In this document: in pieces, positions 11,120 through 21,169 of the stretch
Layout: the number at the start of each line of letters is the position of its first letter
Numbering within the stretch: the stretch's first letter is position 1
Assembly: GCA_011799875.1 (NCBI GenBank)
Contig: CM022302.1
Coordinates: 185,806,942 to 185,870,941, forward strand
Length of the DNA: 64,000 nucleotides
Reading direction: 5' to 3'
Source: Thinopyrum elongatum
Lineage: Eukaryota; Streptophyta; Magnoliopsida; Poales; Poaceae
Position numbers and translations under genes: made by a program
Notes under the pieces: generated by a model
What the model was told of the DNA's origin: nothing
What the model saw: the letters and a program-made list of their open reading frames with translations, nothing else
Databases searched by the model: none

Positions 11120-11564
11120 GGCCCTATTTGGATCCATGGGTTAGAGTTAGTTTGAGTTAGTTTGGGCTCAAATAGCCCTAAAGTATCCAAACATGAGGGC
11201 TAGTTTGAGCTAGTTGCGTCAAACCACCCAAAACAACTATCCCACCCAAGAGGTGCTGATTGGGGCTAGTTCTCCTAGTGCATTTATTGTCCATCTAACA
11301 CTGTCATCCAAACACCTCTTTGGCTAGAGTTAGTTCAGGGTTAGTCATTGTTGAGTATCATTGTTATTTAGGAAACGTAGGATAGCGTAGGATTTATTCT
11401 ACCTTGACTTGTACTCCAAGATGACCATGTACTCCTATATATATGCCCACGAGGCTCAAGCAATACAATCAACTATTCCACCAATCTCTCTCTCTCCCTT
11501 TTAACTATCATGAGCTAGAAACTAACTCTAACCTCTAGCTAAGTTAGAGTACCCAAACAGTGCA
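11120..11564. mobile_element. MITE-like element with a nested short LTR
   Basis: The left end GGCCCTATTTGGATCC and the reverse complement of the right end, TGCACTGTTTGGGTAC, are imperfect inverted repeats, followed on both sides by TTAGAGTTAG. This is the style of Tourist- or hAT-type MITEs. A direct ATT lies on both sides but is weak evidence. An LTR-like insert at 11349-11507 interrupts it. Confidence 0.45.
11349..11507 (+). mobile_element. Candidate solo short LTR (Copia/TRIM-like)
   Basis: The segment starts TGTTGAGTATC and carries a TATA-like CTATATATATGCCC followed by a CT-rich tract and TTTTAACTA, the usual layout of a short Copia LTR. It is flanked by TCAT on both sides (11345-11348 and 11508-11511); a fifth base does not match. 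It splits the surrounding MITE-like sequence cleanly. Confidence 0.5.
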
Positions 11565-11597
11565 ATTGTTAAATCAAATGGAAAGGCGTGTTCAATA

Positions 11598-11854
11598 CTC
11601 CCTCCGGTCCTTTTTACTCTGCATATAAGAATTGTCTGAAGTCAAACTTCATAAAGTTTGACCTTATTTATATGAAAAAATATCAACATCTAGCATGCTA
11701 AAGTTATACAATATGAAAATTTAAGTCATGACACATGTACTGATATTTATTTCATATTGTGAATGTTGGTATTTTGTTCTATAAAGTTGGTCAAACTTTA
11801 AGAGGCCTGACTTTAGACAAATCTTATATGTGAACTAAAAAGATTCGGAGGGAG
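11598..11854. mobile_element. Stowaway MITE
   Basis: The terminal inverted repeats CTCCCTCCGGTCCTTTTTAC and …AAAAAGATTCGGAGGGAG are flanked by TA on both sides (11596-11597, 11855-11856). The length is 257 bp and the core is AT-rich. It is related to the copy at 7698-7946 but clearly diverged from it. Confidence 0.93.
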
Positions 11855-12164
11855 TACAACATGCTTAACAGCAACCAAATATAGTCATTCATAGAGCTAT
11901 TGTTAAATTTGGTATTGATGAAATTGAACTGCACAGTTCATACTAGCACATATAGAACATCACAGCTGAAATAAACAAGGCATACTACGAACAACCAAAG
12001 ATGGCAATTGAAACTGGACATATGCTAACTACAAATAACCGAACAACCATAAACCGTAGAAATAAACAAGGTGTAATGCAAACAACCTAATATAGCAATA
12101 AATACTGGACAGGTTCTCACTACAAAAGGGGTTCGAGAAAACAAATCATGGGTTTCCTCACTTG

Positions 12165-12695
12165 TCACAAATTGGCTCCCTCCTCGTGGTCGCTGTCGAT
12201 GAGGTCTGACTTGCCAACTGAGGATCCCAGGCCAGCGTCGCAGAACGTGTCCTTCAAAAATGACAAAAGGGGCTCCATGGCGATGAAGGATGGTAAATTG
12301 TTCATAACGAGACGCAGGAGATCAGTGGCAGGGCCATCGATGAGATCGACGGCTGTCGAACCCGAAGAGTTGGGGGTGGGCAACTTAACCTATGACATAA
12401 CCCGTGTCAAGCCGTCGGTGTCGACGACCTCGATGTCGTAGCCAGCGTCCGCGACATGCCAGAATACTCTAGCCCACTGATTGAAAGGCTTAATCCAGGT
12501 CCAGTCATCGTCGTCAGCTTCCTCGGCGGCCACCTCGCCGACGTCGGGCGAAGAGGCCCCGGTAAAGCTCTTTTGGACCATTCGCTCCTCGAGCTCCCCG
12601 GGAAGCGTAGCCGGGCATAGGCTGCGACGCTCTGGAGTGGGGGAGGGGGGTGGGGATGGGGATCTCTGGGAAAGGGGGCGTTTCGCAAGCATCAT
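12165..12695 (-). pseudogene. Hypothetical ORF inside CACTA element G
   Basis: The minus strand has an ATG at 12695 and 101 open codons to a stop at 12390. Further coding-like sequence follows at 12383-12165 in a different frame. The first part has a Ser/Pro-rich N terminus, then an acidic EEADDDD run followed by WTWIKPFNQWARVFWHVADA. The second part has a helical hydrophobic stretch around DLLRLVMNNLPSFIAMEPLL. The two could be exons of one gene: the GTTATG and CATAG sequences between them are compatible with a short intron, but I cannot prove it. No family is recognised. It could be a captured host gene or a CACTA-specific ORF. Downstream on the plus strand (12700-12810) the DNA becomes a G/A-rich promoter-like stretch. 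Confidence 0.4.
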
Positions 12696-13703
12696 CTAAG
12701 AAACTCAGGGCGGCGAGGGTATGTATATCGGTGGGTATACTGCACGGGCAGACCGGCAGAGGTTGACGATAGAGGCGGCGGCGGCGACCTAGCTAGGTTT
12801 GGAGCGAGGGAGGGGTGGTGTGTATGTGTGTGAGCGGGGGATTTGGGGTGAGCGAAGGATTTGGGGTGTGTGTGGAGGGGTCCAAGGTGGTGTTTGAGGA
12901 AATGCCTTGGGTACTGAAAATTTTACTAGGCGGGAGTAAAATGGCGGGGCTACCGAAAATTTGTATCAAGGGATTGAAGCAGAGCGGGGCGGGAGTAAAA
13001 TGCCGGGGCTACTGAAAATTTGGATCTATTGATTGAAGCAGAGCGGGAGTAACAGACATCGCACACGGTCCAGACATACTAATCGTGTGCTATCAAACAG
13101 AAAAACCATCTACGCGGAGGCAGGTAGATATTTTCAAGATTGCGAGGGAGTAGATATTTTCGAGAGGGGGAGGGAAGCCTAGTGGAGCCCAATCTACTGT
13201 GATCATGTGGGTGACAGGGGCAGGGGCGCGGCACACGGGTAGTCCTAGGGAACCGTGTCTATTTTGTACCCGATCACAGACGGTTGCTGCATCCGACTCG
13301 TCTGCTGTTTATAAATTTGGCCAAAAAAATGCGGAAAAGGGTCAGAACACGAACACACTTGCATGTGGACCAAATATATGTATGAAAAGGGTGGTTTGAT
13401 GTTCAAATACCCAATGCACAACTTTGATGTGGCACCTGTCGCATAAAGCGCATGTTATTATTGCTAGCCCCCCCAAACACACACACTTCGTGTTGCCGGG
13501 AGGGGAATCCTAGCTATGAACGCATGCCCCCAAATAGCTAGGTCTGATATCTCACTGTACCGTAACACAAAACCGAAAGAAGTACATCAACCCCCCCCCC
13601 CCTTTGCTTCCGATCAAATGTGGACTGTGTGCGGGCCCACAGATGTGTTCTTCTGGCATTAGATGGGTGACACCACTTACCAACCACACCGGCGGGTGGC
13701 CCG

Positions 13704-13704
<1 letters not shown>

Positions 13705-13736
<32 letters not shown>
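13705..13736. repeat. (TG)n microsatellite
   Basis: Sixteen uninterrupted TG dinucleotides sit inside the degenerate tandem field. Confidence 0.95.
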
Positions 13737-13739
<3 letters not shown>

Positions 13740-14868
13740 ACGATGTGCTATGATATTTAAATAACCAAATCACAAATTTGATGTGGCACATGTGCATCGC
13801 AAATTAACCGGGCATCCCCAACCCCACAGAGGTTCATCTAGTACGAAGTAGTACGGTGCCCCCCCCCACACACTTTGAGTCGGTGGGAGGGGGCATCTCA
13901 CCAAGGCGTATTGTAAGACTGACCAAGAAGAATCACCACCTTGGTCGTATAACCTCTCTTGTTTGTTGGGTCAAAGTCATGCATTGACGTTCCACATGCG
14001 GCCCCACAAAATAGGCTAGCTTGTCGCCGATAACCACGCGAGGGGGTGCCTGAAGACAATCACTGCGTGCATGTGTGGCCCAAACATATGTATGAAGTGT
14101 CATGTGGTGTTTGAATATACCCAATGCACAACTTTGATTCATGTGTATGAGAGCCCTCAAACTTAGGTCTCGAATCTCACCATGATCGACGTACGACTAT
14201 ACGGTAACGCGAACCAAGAGAAGAAGAATCCACCGTGGTAACCTCTCTCGCGTTGTTGGTCGAAGTGATGGAGACGTCCACGCGGGCCCACGAATATATA
14301 GGCCGTCGATGATAACCAAGCGACAGAGAGTGTCCAAAGACAACCACTGCATGTATATGCCCCAAACATATGTATGGACATGCGTGATGCATGCATATAT
14401 GTTTGAATACCAAAAGCACAACATTTTGATGTGGTGCATGCATGCGTCAAAAAAATGCACAGTCCCCACACAGATCTGGTTCATGATGCGTCGCGTGCTC
14501 CGTCCCCCCCCCCCACCACTTCGACCCGGTGGGAGGGATTCGTGCGTACACATGCACGCGAAGTATAGTTGCATGTACCGAACCGTATAAGACGAACCAA
14601 AATTTAATCCCCTCCTAATTATAAGTGAAATTAACCTCTATCGCTGTCGGTCGAAGTGATTGACCAAGCGGGCACACAGAGATGGACGAAGCATCTCGCC
14701 GATAACCCCGTGAGTGAGTGCTAGAGGACAACCGCCATCGCTTGCTTATGGGCCAAACACATATGTATGGAGATGTGTGGTTATGATGTTTGAATACCTA
14801 ATAGATATGCAGAACTTTGATGTGGCACCTGCCTCGGAAACCTTTAAGTCCCCCCACCTGCCGAGGAG

Positions 14869-14893
14869 TATATATATATATATATATATATAT
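14869..14893. repeat. (TA)n microsatellite
   Basis: An uninterrupted TA run of about 12 units lies inside one unit of the degenerate tandem field. Confidence 0.9.
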
Positions 14894-15580
14894 GTTGCCC
14901 CCTCCCCTCTTCGACGCGTAATATATACTCCTACGTAGGTACTGTAACACAAACCGAAAATAATCCTCCTTGTTCATCAAATTACCTTTCTCGTTGTGTC
15001 ATATATTAGATGGACGACGACCTCGCGGGCCCATGGAGGGAAGAGTCGCAGGCGAATGAGTGACAACCATGCACGTGGCCCAATATGTTGGTGATGTTTT
15101 TAATACCCAATATGCACAACTTCTTTGCGGCACCTGCCTCAGAAACCGAAATGTCCCCACACGGAGCGAGATCGATTCATGACGTGTGTGTAGTATATAT
15201 GTGCTGCTCCGGACCCCTCCTCCCCTCTTCGACGCGTACTATATACTCCTACCGCAACACAACCCAAAAAGAAACCTCCTTGCTCGGTCAAAGTGATGGA
15301 GGACAATCTCGCGGGCCCACGGATGGAAGCATCGCACGCGAGTGAGTGTCCTATATGACGCGTAGTATTGCCCCCGGCCACTCTCTTCAACGCGTACTAT
15401 ATATATACTCCTACCGTACATATAACAAAAACAAAAAAATGACCATCCTTGTTGGTCAAATTAACCTCTCTCATCGCATGTCATAGTGCTGGATGGCGAC
15501 CTCGCGGGCCCACATGAGTGAGTGTCCTAGGACCACCGCGTGCATGTGGCCCAAAGATGCATGTCAAAGTTTTTCTGCAG

Positions 15581-16215
15581 CGAACATGCGAGCAAAGGAG
15601 TTTAGTGTTGAAAATTGAAAAAAAATAGATAACATCTATTCGTTTTTTATACATTGATTGATTTCCCAGGGATTTAAATGTGCAAAATCAAATTTGATCT
15701 ACATGAGACCCGTGATATTGCACGAAAATGGATTGCAAAATCATATGTGTACGTGTCCCTGGGTGCATGTTTAGTCCCCATGCATGAAATTTCTAACATC
15801 TAGAATCTTGATTTTAAAATCCAATAAATCCAAAACTAAGTTGAAATTCATGAAACTTATTGTGGTGTCATATGGACATCAATAGACTGTGATATTTTTT
15901 TCTCAAATTTGAGACAAGTTTTGATATAATCTTCTTACATACAGGAAATTATAAATAATTATCAACCAATATCGCAAACGAACTCTTTATTCGAACCGCG
16001 GGCGTTAGACCAACAATGTAAGTGCCGTGCTTCGGTTAAGCAATAAAGCGGCATAATTAATCATCAAAAAGGAAAAAATCAATATAATACGTGCCGCGCA
16101 CGTGTCCCGTGTGCCGTACGAGCATGCGTGAGTTGACGAGACACATGCTAGCAGGCAGACCGGGAGGCCGAGGCAAGCGTGTGTTCGCTATGCACTCACC
16201 GTGTGGGGCGTGCTA
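15581..16215. other. CACTA interior with no recognised feature
   Basis: AT-rich sequence runs to about 16000, then GC-rich DNA approaches the captured gene block. No ORF of note is seen on either strand. Confidence 0.4.
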
Positions 16216-16223
16216 GTAGCTGT

Positions 16224-16455
16224 CTGAAATGACGGTAGGCGTGCCAGCAGTCCGCCGCGCAGGCTCACCGGGAGGCGAGCCAGCCCTTTGACCGCCGCCC
16301 ACCTCGCTCCCACTGCTCCATATTAATGGCGCCCCCACCTCGCTCCGTGAAATGATGGTATAGGAATGCCAGAAGTCCGCCGCGCAGGCTCAATGGGAAG
16401 CGAGACAGCCTTTGACCGCCGCCCGCCTCGCTCCCACTGGTCTATATTAATGGCG
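16224..16455 (+). promoter_or_regulatory. Tandemly duplicated promoter-like block before the F-box fragment
   Basis: Two copies with a period of about 124 bp begin TGAAATGAtGG (16224 and 16348). Each runs through CAGTCCGCCGCGCAGGCTCA and a 'TTTGACCGCCGCC' phrase to a TATTAATGGCGC motif near 16320 and 16444. The AT-rich TATTAA in a GC-rich setting looks like a TATA box. Both copies point towards the F-box ATG at 16633. Confidence 0.55.
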
Positions 16456-16470
16456 CGCCCGAGCGGCCGC

Positions 16471-16628
16471 ACCCCCCATCCTCGCCACACACACAATGCT
16501 CTCTCTCCGCCCGCATCTTCGACGCCGCTCTCAGTCCTCAAAGCCGGCACCCCCCCATCCTCGCCACACACACAATCCTCTCTCTCCGCCTGCATCCTCG
16601 ACGCCGCTCTCAGTCCTCAAAGCCGTCA
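16471..16628 (+). repeat. Tandem duplication of about 78 bp in the F-box leader
   Basis: The phrase ACCCCCCATCCTCGCCACAC…CTCAGTCCTCAAAGCCG occurs twice in a row, from 16471 and from 16549, with few differences. It looks like a duplicated 5' untranslated leader and ends just before the ATG at 16633. Confidence 0.8.
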
Positions 16629-16632
16629 GTGT

Positions 16633-16923
16633 ATGAGGATGCCATCGAAGCGCCCCATCGAAGGGAGTGGCGACGTCGGGGCTGCTGATGCACCGGAGCA
16701 CGGCGTGAATATGGAGACAGAGGTTTCCGTCGCCGTCGACGAGGTGGAGAATGAGGCTGCCAACAAGCGGAGGCGGGTCGAGAAAGAACCGCACGCGACT
16801 CCAGCAGGCCTAGACTTCATCAGCAGCCTCCCCGATGATATGTTGACAATCATCATATCCCTCCTCCCAATCAAATATTGGGCGAGGACAACTGTCCTTT
16901 CCCGGCGGTGGCGCCCCCTATGA
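16633..16923 (+). pseudogene. N-terminal fragment of an F-box protein captured by CACTA element G
   Basis: From the ATG at 16633 the ORF gives 96 codons. The first 55 residues are a variable acidic region ending in a basic NKRRR. Then comes an F-box around [20 protein letters not shown] followed by a helix with [12 protein letters not shown]. In plant F-box/FBD-type proteins this motif binds the SKP1 subunit of SCF ubiquitin ligases, and LRR plus FBD domains follow. Here the reading frame stops with TGA exactly where the conserved Trp after RPL is expected, and no LRR or FBD sequence follows. The upstream frame is open further, but the leader duplication suggests 16633 as the start. The piece lies inside element G next to a second captured gene. 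Confidence 0.8.
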
Positions 16924-17443
16924 TTCATGCTTGATGTCTCCGACATCGCTCGCATAGTTCGTCTTATTTGTCACGTATCACTGTGCCGGCCTCTGCTCGC
17001 GTCCCTCGGCAAGCTCTGCTCGCTGTTAGGCACCGCAGCGCGCTGTGCTCGCCGTTAGGCGCCGCGGCGCGCTCTACTCGCGTCCATCGGCGCGATCGGC
17101 TTGTGGACAGCTTTTCCTTGCGTGTTCAACTGCTATATGCATATATATGGTTGCTCGCCGTCGAGGCGACCGCGGAGCGCTCTGCTCGCGTCCCTCTGCG
17201 CACAATCACGTCGGGGGCCCCATATGCATGCGGTTGCGCCGCACGCGTCGCCACGCGATGCAGTTACGTGCGGCACGATGGAGTTACGCGCTGAAAATTA
17301 GAACTGCCATCCGGGCTTGCCGATATTCCAGGCCGTCCGGCTTCCCCTTTAATTCCCGCGGCCATTATAACCTTAGTCTCTTCAACCTTTCGATCGCGTC
17401 CCACAACACAACAAGCACACCCACGACGACACATAGAGAGACG
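16924..17443. other. GC-rich spacer between the two captured genes
   Basis: Between 16985 and 17200 a phrase of the CTCTGCTCGCGTCC / GTTAGGCGCCGCGGCGCGC kind recurs three to four times. The stretch 17330-17440 (CCGCGGCCATTATAACC, then CACAACACAACAAGC) looks like a promoter and leader for the next gene. The open frames here reflect GC content. Confidence 0.45.
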
Positions 17444-18146
17444 ATGTCTAGCGGTGCTCCAATGGAGTTCGGCGAGCATAAAGTGGAGACCCACGCGAGG
17501 GAGACGGATCTCTCGGTGGTGTACACCATCGACCCGGCCATGGTGGATGACTACATCAACACCGTTGAGCAGTTGCTTGCTTGAGACAAGTACAAGGTGG
17601 TCGGCATCGACCTCCAGTACACCGGCGGTCGTCCCAACATAGATCAGAACGTTGCCATCGCCCAGGTTGTGCGTGCGCCATCATATCCTCATCGACCACT
17701 ACTGCATGGCCACAGAGCCTTGCGACCATTTCACCAGGTTTGTCAACAGCACCAACTACAAGTTCGCTACGGTGGAAACCACCGACGATGTAAAAGCGCT
17801 CAGGGTTATGGGCTTGGCCTGCAAGAACCTTGTCGAAATCCGTGAGCACTACAGGGTCTGGGGCAGCACGAAGAAGGACTCCTTGGTTGAACTCGCCTCG
17901 GCCATCATCGACCCATACTACGAAAAGATGAAGCAGGATGCCAACAGAACACATCCCGTATCCTGGCACGGGGCCTGGATGCGGCAACTGGATGAACCTC
18001 ACCTCAGGTTCGCGGCCAAGAGCGTGTACACATGCTACGAGATGCATAGGCAGATCGTTGACATGAGGAAGTGCCTCGTTACCGAGATCGACGAGGCCGG
18101 ATCGAGCCACAAGCAGAGCAGTAGCAGCAAGCGTCCCAAGAAGTAG
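17444..18146 (+). pseudogene. 3'-5' exonuclease domain (WRN/RNase D-like) pseudogene captured by CACTA element G
   Basis: Starting at the ATG at 17444, the sequence reads as a grass protein of the DEDD 3'-5' exonuclease superfamily, about 230 residues long. The first 46 codons include VVYTIDPAMVDDYINTVEQL and end at TGA (17582-17584). The frame then resumes with KYKVVGIDLQYTGGRPNID. One extra base near 17665 shifts the frame. From there it is open to the stop at 18144-18146, through LIDHYC, KALRVMGLACKNLVEIREHY, KKDSLVELASAIIDPYY and FAAKSVYTCYEMHRQIV, ending in a Ser/Lys-rich tail. In active family members the first motif is D-x-E and the last has Asp in YAAKDAY. Here they read D-L-Q and AAKSVY, so two catalytic acids are missing. 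It would normally trim DNA or RNA ends; this copy cannot be an active enzyme. Confidence 0.75.
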
Positions 18147-18355
18147 ATGATGATCAGATGATCGTTTATCCTAGTTAATCATGCATGTAATATATAGTTG
18201 ACTTTGGTGTGTGGAAATGTCATGTGTGTAGTAGCCACCTATGTAATTATGCATGTAATAGTTTTACTTTGTGTGTGCAATGTCATGTGTGTAGTAGCCA
18301 CCTATGTAATTGGATGTTTAATTTGGTTATGCAACCATGTCCTTATAAGTGTGTG

Positions 18356-18420
18356 TATATAATATATATATATATATATATATAATATATATATATATAT
18401 AATATATATATTATATATAT
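18356..18420. repeat. AT-rich simple repeat
   Basis: Interrupted (TA)n runs with TAATATA joints lie just downstream of the exonuclease pseudogene and just before the right subterminal repeats of the CACTA element. Confidence 0.9.
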
Positions 18421-18953
18421 GTGTTGTTCTGTATGCAATCCAACGCACAACACACACGTCTTATTAGCAGCAATCGTCTGTGTTATTACAGTCTTCGCAC
18501 ACATTCTGATTACAGACCTGTTTGCCGCGTATCACACACATCTTGTTAAATTGAACCGTTTCTGTTCTCTTGGCTCAACGCAAATAGTTCATCCGAGTGA
18601 ACCGTATGCCGTATATCGCACACACCTTGATCTGGCTGACCGTTTCTTTTGTTCCGCCTAATCACAAATAGTTCATCCGAGTGAACCGTATGCCGTATAT
18701 CGCACACACCTTCATCTGGCTGCCCGTTTCTATTCTTCTGCCACATCGCAAACAGTTGATTGAACTGAACCGTATGCCCTACATCGCACACGCAACTAAA
18801 ATCTGAACTGTGTTTGATGCATCCATCATCGCAAATGTTTTGCATATTTTTTTACGGTTTTTTTACATCACCATTTGCGATTATTGCATCGCACACAGTT
18901 TCGTCGAAGGGTCTCTGATCGTAGTGTCGCGTTAGCAGCATCCTGCAGTAGTG
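18421..18953. repeat. Right subterminal repeat region of CACTA element G, with an 83-bp tandem unit
   Basis: Three head-to-tail units of about 83 bp start near 18589, 18671 and 18755. Each has GTTCATCCGAGTGAACCGTA followed by TGCCGTATATCGCACACACC, and the third is the most diverged. Around them are further TCGCACACAG and CCGTTT motifs. The region ends with the terminal inverted repeat at 18953. The left end of the element has the same short motifs but not the 83-bp unit. Confidence 0.8.
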
Positions 18954-19900
18954 CTTGTTCCAAAAAAAGCAAGTTTCGAGTGATGAAACTTTTCATTGAA
19001 AGTTGAACCATTTGGGCATGTCTCATTTGGTTACAGCGGGAAGGTCTCCAAAGGATTCAGCAATGTTTCTTCCATGTGCCTGACACGAACATCATCCGGT
19101 GCAGACACATTCCCATCAATAGGCTTAAGTGGTGCACCCACTTTTTTGACTTATCTTTCGCTGATGGCTTAAAAAAACTTGAAGAACCATCATCCTTTCT
19201 CCCTGGAACTCCTTTAGCAGATATACTTGTCTTTGGTTTTAGGGCCTTTTCTTCAGCTTTCTTTTCGGTACTTGGAGGCACAAGGGCCTTTTTCACGTGA
19301 CTGGGTGTAATTGGAACTGGTGCAACTTCAACTTGAGCCATCGGCTCATCATCTCTCTTTACTTCCTCTCCCGACTAAAATTCAATGGAACGAGGAGCAG
19401 GGTCAACATCCATCCGAGTGGGAACCGCAGAAGGTGAGAGCGGGGGTGTTTCCTTTCGAGGAGCGCTTTGCTCCCCCTCAATCTATTATTTCTCCTCCAT
19501 GATGGGCTTGGAGGGCATGATAGGCTCGTTCCTCAGTGGGGACGGAACAACATTCTGAACTTCGGTTTTCTCATCAACTTCTTCTTCGGGAGCATGCTGC
19601 TCAGGTGGTGCATTTTCTTCGACAAGCACGTCTAGGGAAACTTCAAAGTTGTCAAGTCTTGCTTCAAGGGCCCCTGGCCCAGGTATGGTAACTTCATCAG
19701 CATCAGCAAAGTGTTGTGCTTCTTCTTCATGAACTGGAGATGGTGGAACTTGCTGTAGAGGGACAGACTGGCTCAAAGGATCCGCATCAGTAGTGATAGT
19801 CATTAGGCGGCGATCCTAGTTTCCTTTCAGCTTACTAGCCCTGGCCCTTGCCTTTTGACGTTTCTCCTCAGCAGCCCTTCTCTTGGCAAGACCAGCTTGC
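18954..19900 (-). pseudogene. N-terminal half of the element F transposon ORF, split by CACTA element G
   Basis: On the minus strand coding-like sequence enters at 19900 with a Lys/Arg/Ala-rich segment. It passes a stop near 19818 and continues as a Pro/Glu-rich low-complexity stretch (19803-19486). It then continues as a Lys-rich segment (19341-19140) with KGVPGRKDDGSSSFFKPSA, and a segment around PIDGNVSAPDDVRVRHMEET. At 18957 it meets the CACTA element, and the conserved part resumes at 9648. Element A inserted at 19901, so the extreme N terminus is also cut off. Several frame changes and stops are present. The order of low-complexity N terminus followed by conserved C terminus fits plant transposon ORFs of this type. 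The function is unknown. Confidence 0.5.
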
Positions 19901-20260
19901 TGATACGTCCATTTTGCATCATGTTTTCCTACTGTTATTTATTGTATTTTGGACTATTATTTCACTTTATGATGCAATTCTTATGCCTTTTCTCTCTTAT
20001 TTTGCAAGTTTCACATGAAGAGGGAGATTGCCGGCAGCTGGAATTCTAGACCAGAAAGGGCTACAACAAAGATAACTATTCTGCACAACTCCAAATGACC
20101 TCAAAATTTACGGAGAATTATTTTGGAATATATAAAAAATATTGGCGGAAGAATTACCAGAGGGGAGCCCACCAGGTAGCCACAAGCCTGGGGGGCGTAC
20201 CCTACTCCCCAGGGCGTGCCCCCCGAGCTTGTGGGCCCCTGGCAGGCCTCCGAGGCCCAT
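19901..20260 (+). repeat. 5' LTR of element A, first part
   Basis: The first 360 bp of the LTR run to the CCCAT duplication (20256-20260) made by insertion of element B. The rest of the LTR is at 46894-48053. Confidence 0.85.
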
Positions 20261-20820
20261 TGTTGGGGATATAACCCCATGGTATGACCCGCCTAGAGGG
20301 GCTGGGTTATACAAGAGGCGACTATGAGCAAGACTCAAGATGGGCTATGACGTTCAAGATCTCAAGGCCTGTAGGGTGGCTCATAGAATGGGCCGGCTCA
20401 GGGCCCAGTACTTGAAGATGACGTCTCATGGCCCAGAAGTACAAGTCGCCGCCTGGAGCTTCCTTACTTAGGAAACAAGACAAATAGGAAACATAGTAGA
20501 TCATGGATCGTAGTGCGACCCGGACTCTATTGTAAGCCCAGGACCTCCGCCTGTATATAAAGGGAGCCCCTGAGGCAGAAAGGACTAAGTTACAAGCTCT
20601 CGAGTACTAGGTTAGCCAAGTCGCGCCCTTGTAATCGAGATCATCATAATCGATAACACACAAAGCAGGACGTAGGCTTTTACCTCCATCGTGAGAGGCC
20701 GAACCTGGGTAAACCCTTGTCTTTCGATTCCGATCAACCCTGTTCAAGCTATCACCTTGCGGCGATGGCCTCACGACTAAGTCCTTTCATGAGGACATGT
20801 GCCGTGACAAAACCACGACA
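20261..20820 (+). repeat. 5' LTR of element B
   Basis: The LTR is 560 bp with TG...CA ends. A TATA box TATATAAA lies at 20554-20561, with the likely transcription start shortly after. In the first 265 aligned bases I count about 20 differences from the 3' LTR, most of them transitions. Confidence 0.93.
20554..20561 (+). promoter_or_regulatory. TATA box in the 5' LTR of element B
   Basis: TATATAAA is preceded by GC-rich sequence and lies about 260 bp before the LTR end. The same motif is kept at 46621-46628 in the 3' LTR. Confidence 0.7.
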
Positions 20821-20822
20821 GT

Positions 20823-20840
20823 TGGCGCCCACCGTGGGGC
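20823..20840 (+). promoter_or_regulatory. Primer binding site of element B
   Basis: TGGCGCCCACCGTGGGGC begins two bases after the LTR. The TGGCGCC start resembles tRNA-Asp-type primer sites of Gypsy elements, but the remainder differs, so the tRNA is not certain. Confidence 0.6.
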
Positions 20841-21169
20841 TATCGCTCGGTGGTGTCGAGTTTTTGGAGGGAGCTCTCCCAGGGATCGAGCGATATGTGA
20901 TCGGCCGCATGACCAAGAGTCGTCGTGGCAAGCTCTACATCGACGACTCGGGCTGGGGCCCCGAGGCCGACTCGATCGAGTACGGGTACCGAATCCCCTT
21001 TGTCAAGATCCACGTCTTCATCGGCAAGATCGGCGAGTCATGACTCGAGCCAGACATCTGCACCGACATCGTCGAGCCGGCTCGGCGCACACAACCCGCC
21101 CGGGCTCAAGGCACTCGGAACCACATCTTCATTGGCTTCACCCAGGGAGTTGACCTCGCAGACAATTCA

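Larger units (their letters stand above)
13350..15580. repeat. Degenerate tandem field of about 330-bp units inside CACTA element G
   Basis: A recurring paragraph contains a 'GTGGCCCAAACATATGTATG' phrase, then 'TTTGAATACCCAATGCACAA', 'CTTTGATGTGGCACCTG', and later 'GACCTCGCGGGCCCAC'. Copies begin near 13362, 13740, 14068, 14351, 14745, 15075 and 15541, giving a spacing of about 280-470 bp. The units are heavily diverged and carry different simple-sequence runs (poly-C near 13590, GT at 13705-13736, TA at 14869-14893). No coding function is apparent. Confidence 0.6.
9652..18953. mobile_element. CACTA DNA transposon G, 9.3 kb, non-autonomous, with captured gene pieces
   Basis: The left end CACTGGTACAGCGAGGTGCTA and the reverse complement of the right end, CACTACTGCAGGATGCTGCTA, are related terminal inverted repeats of the CACTA type. 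Both sides carry the 3-bp duplication CTT (9649-9651 and 18954-18956). Each end has subterminal repeats built around TCGCACACAG and CCGTTT motifs. The flanking DNA rejoins into one minus-strand ORF, independent support for a single insertion. No En/Spm-type transposase domain is visible, so it would depend on another element. The interior holds a hypothetical ORF, MITEs, a degenerate repeat field, an F-box fragment and an exonuclease-like pseudogene. Confidence 0.85.

Noticed and set aside
14746..14980. Small ORFs around the TA microsatellite
   Set aside because: They consist of translated TA repeats (Tyr-Ile runs) and have no coding character.
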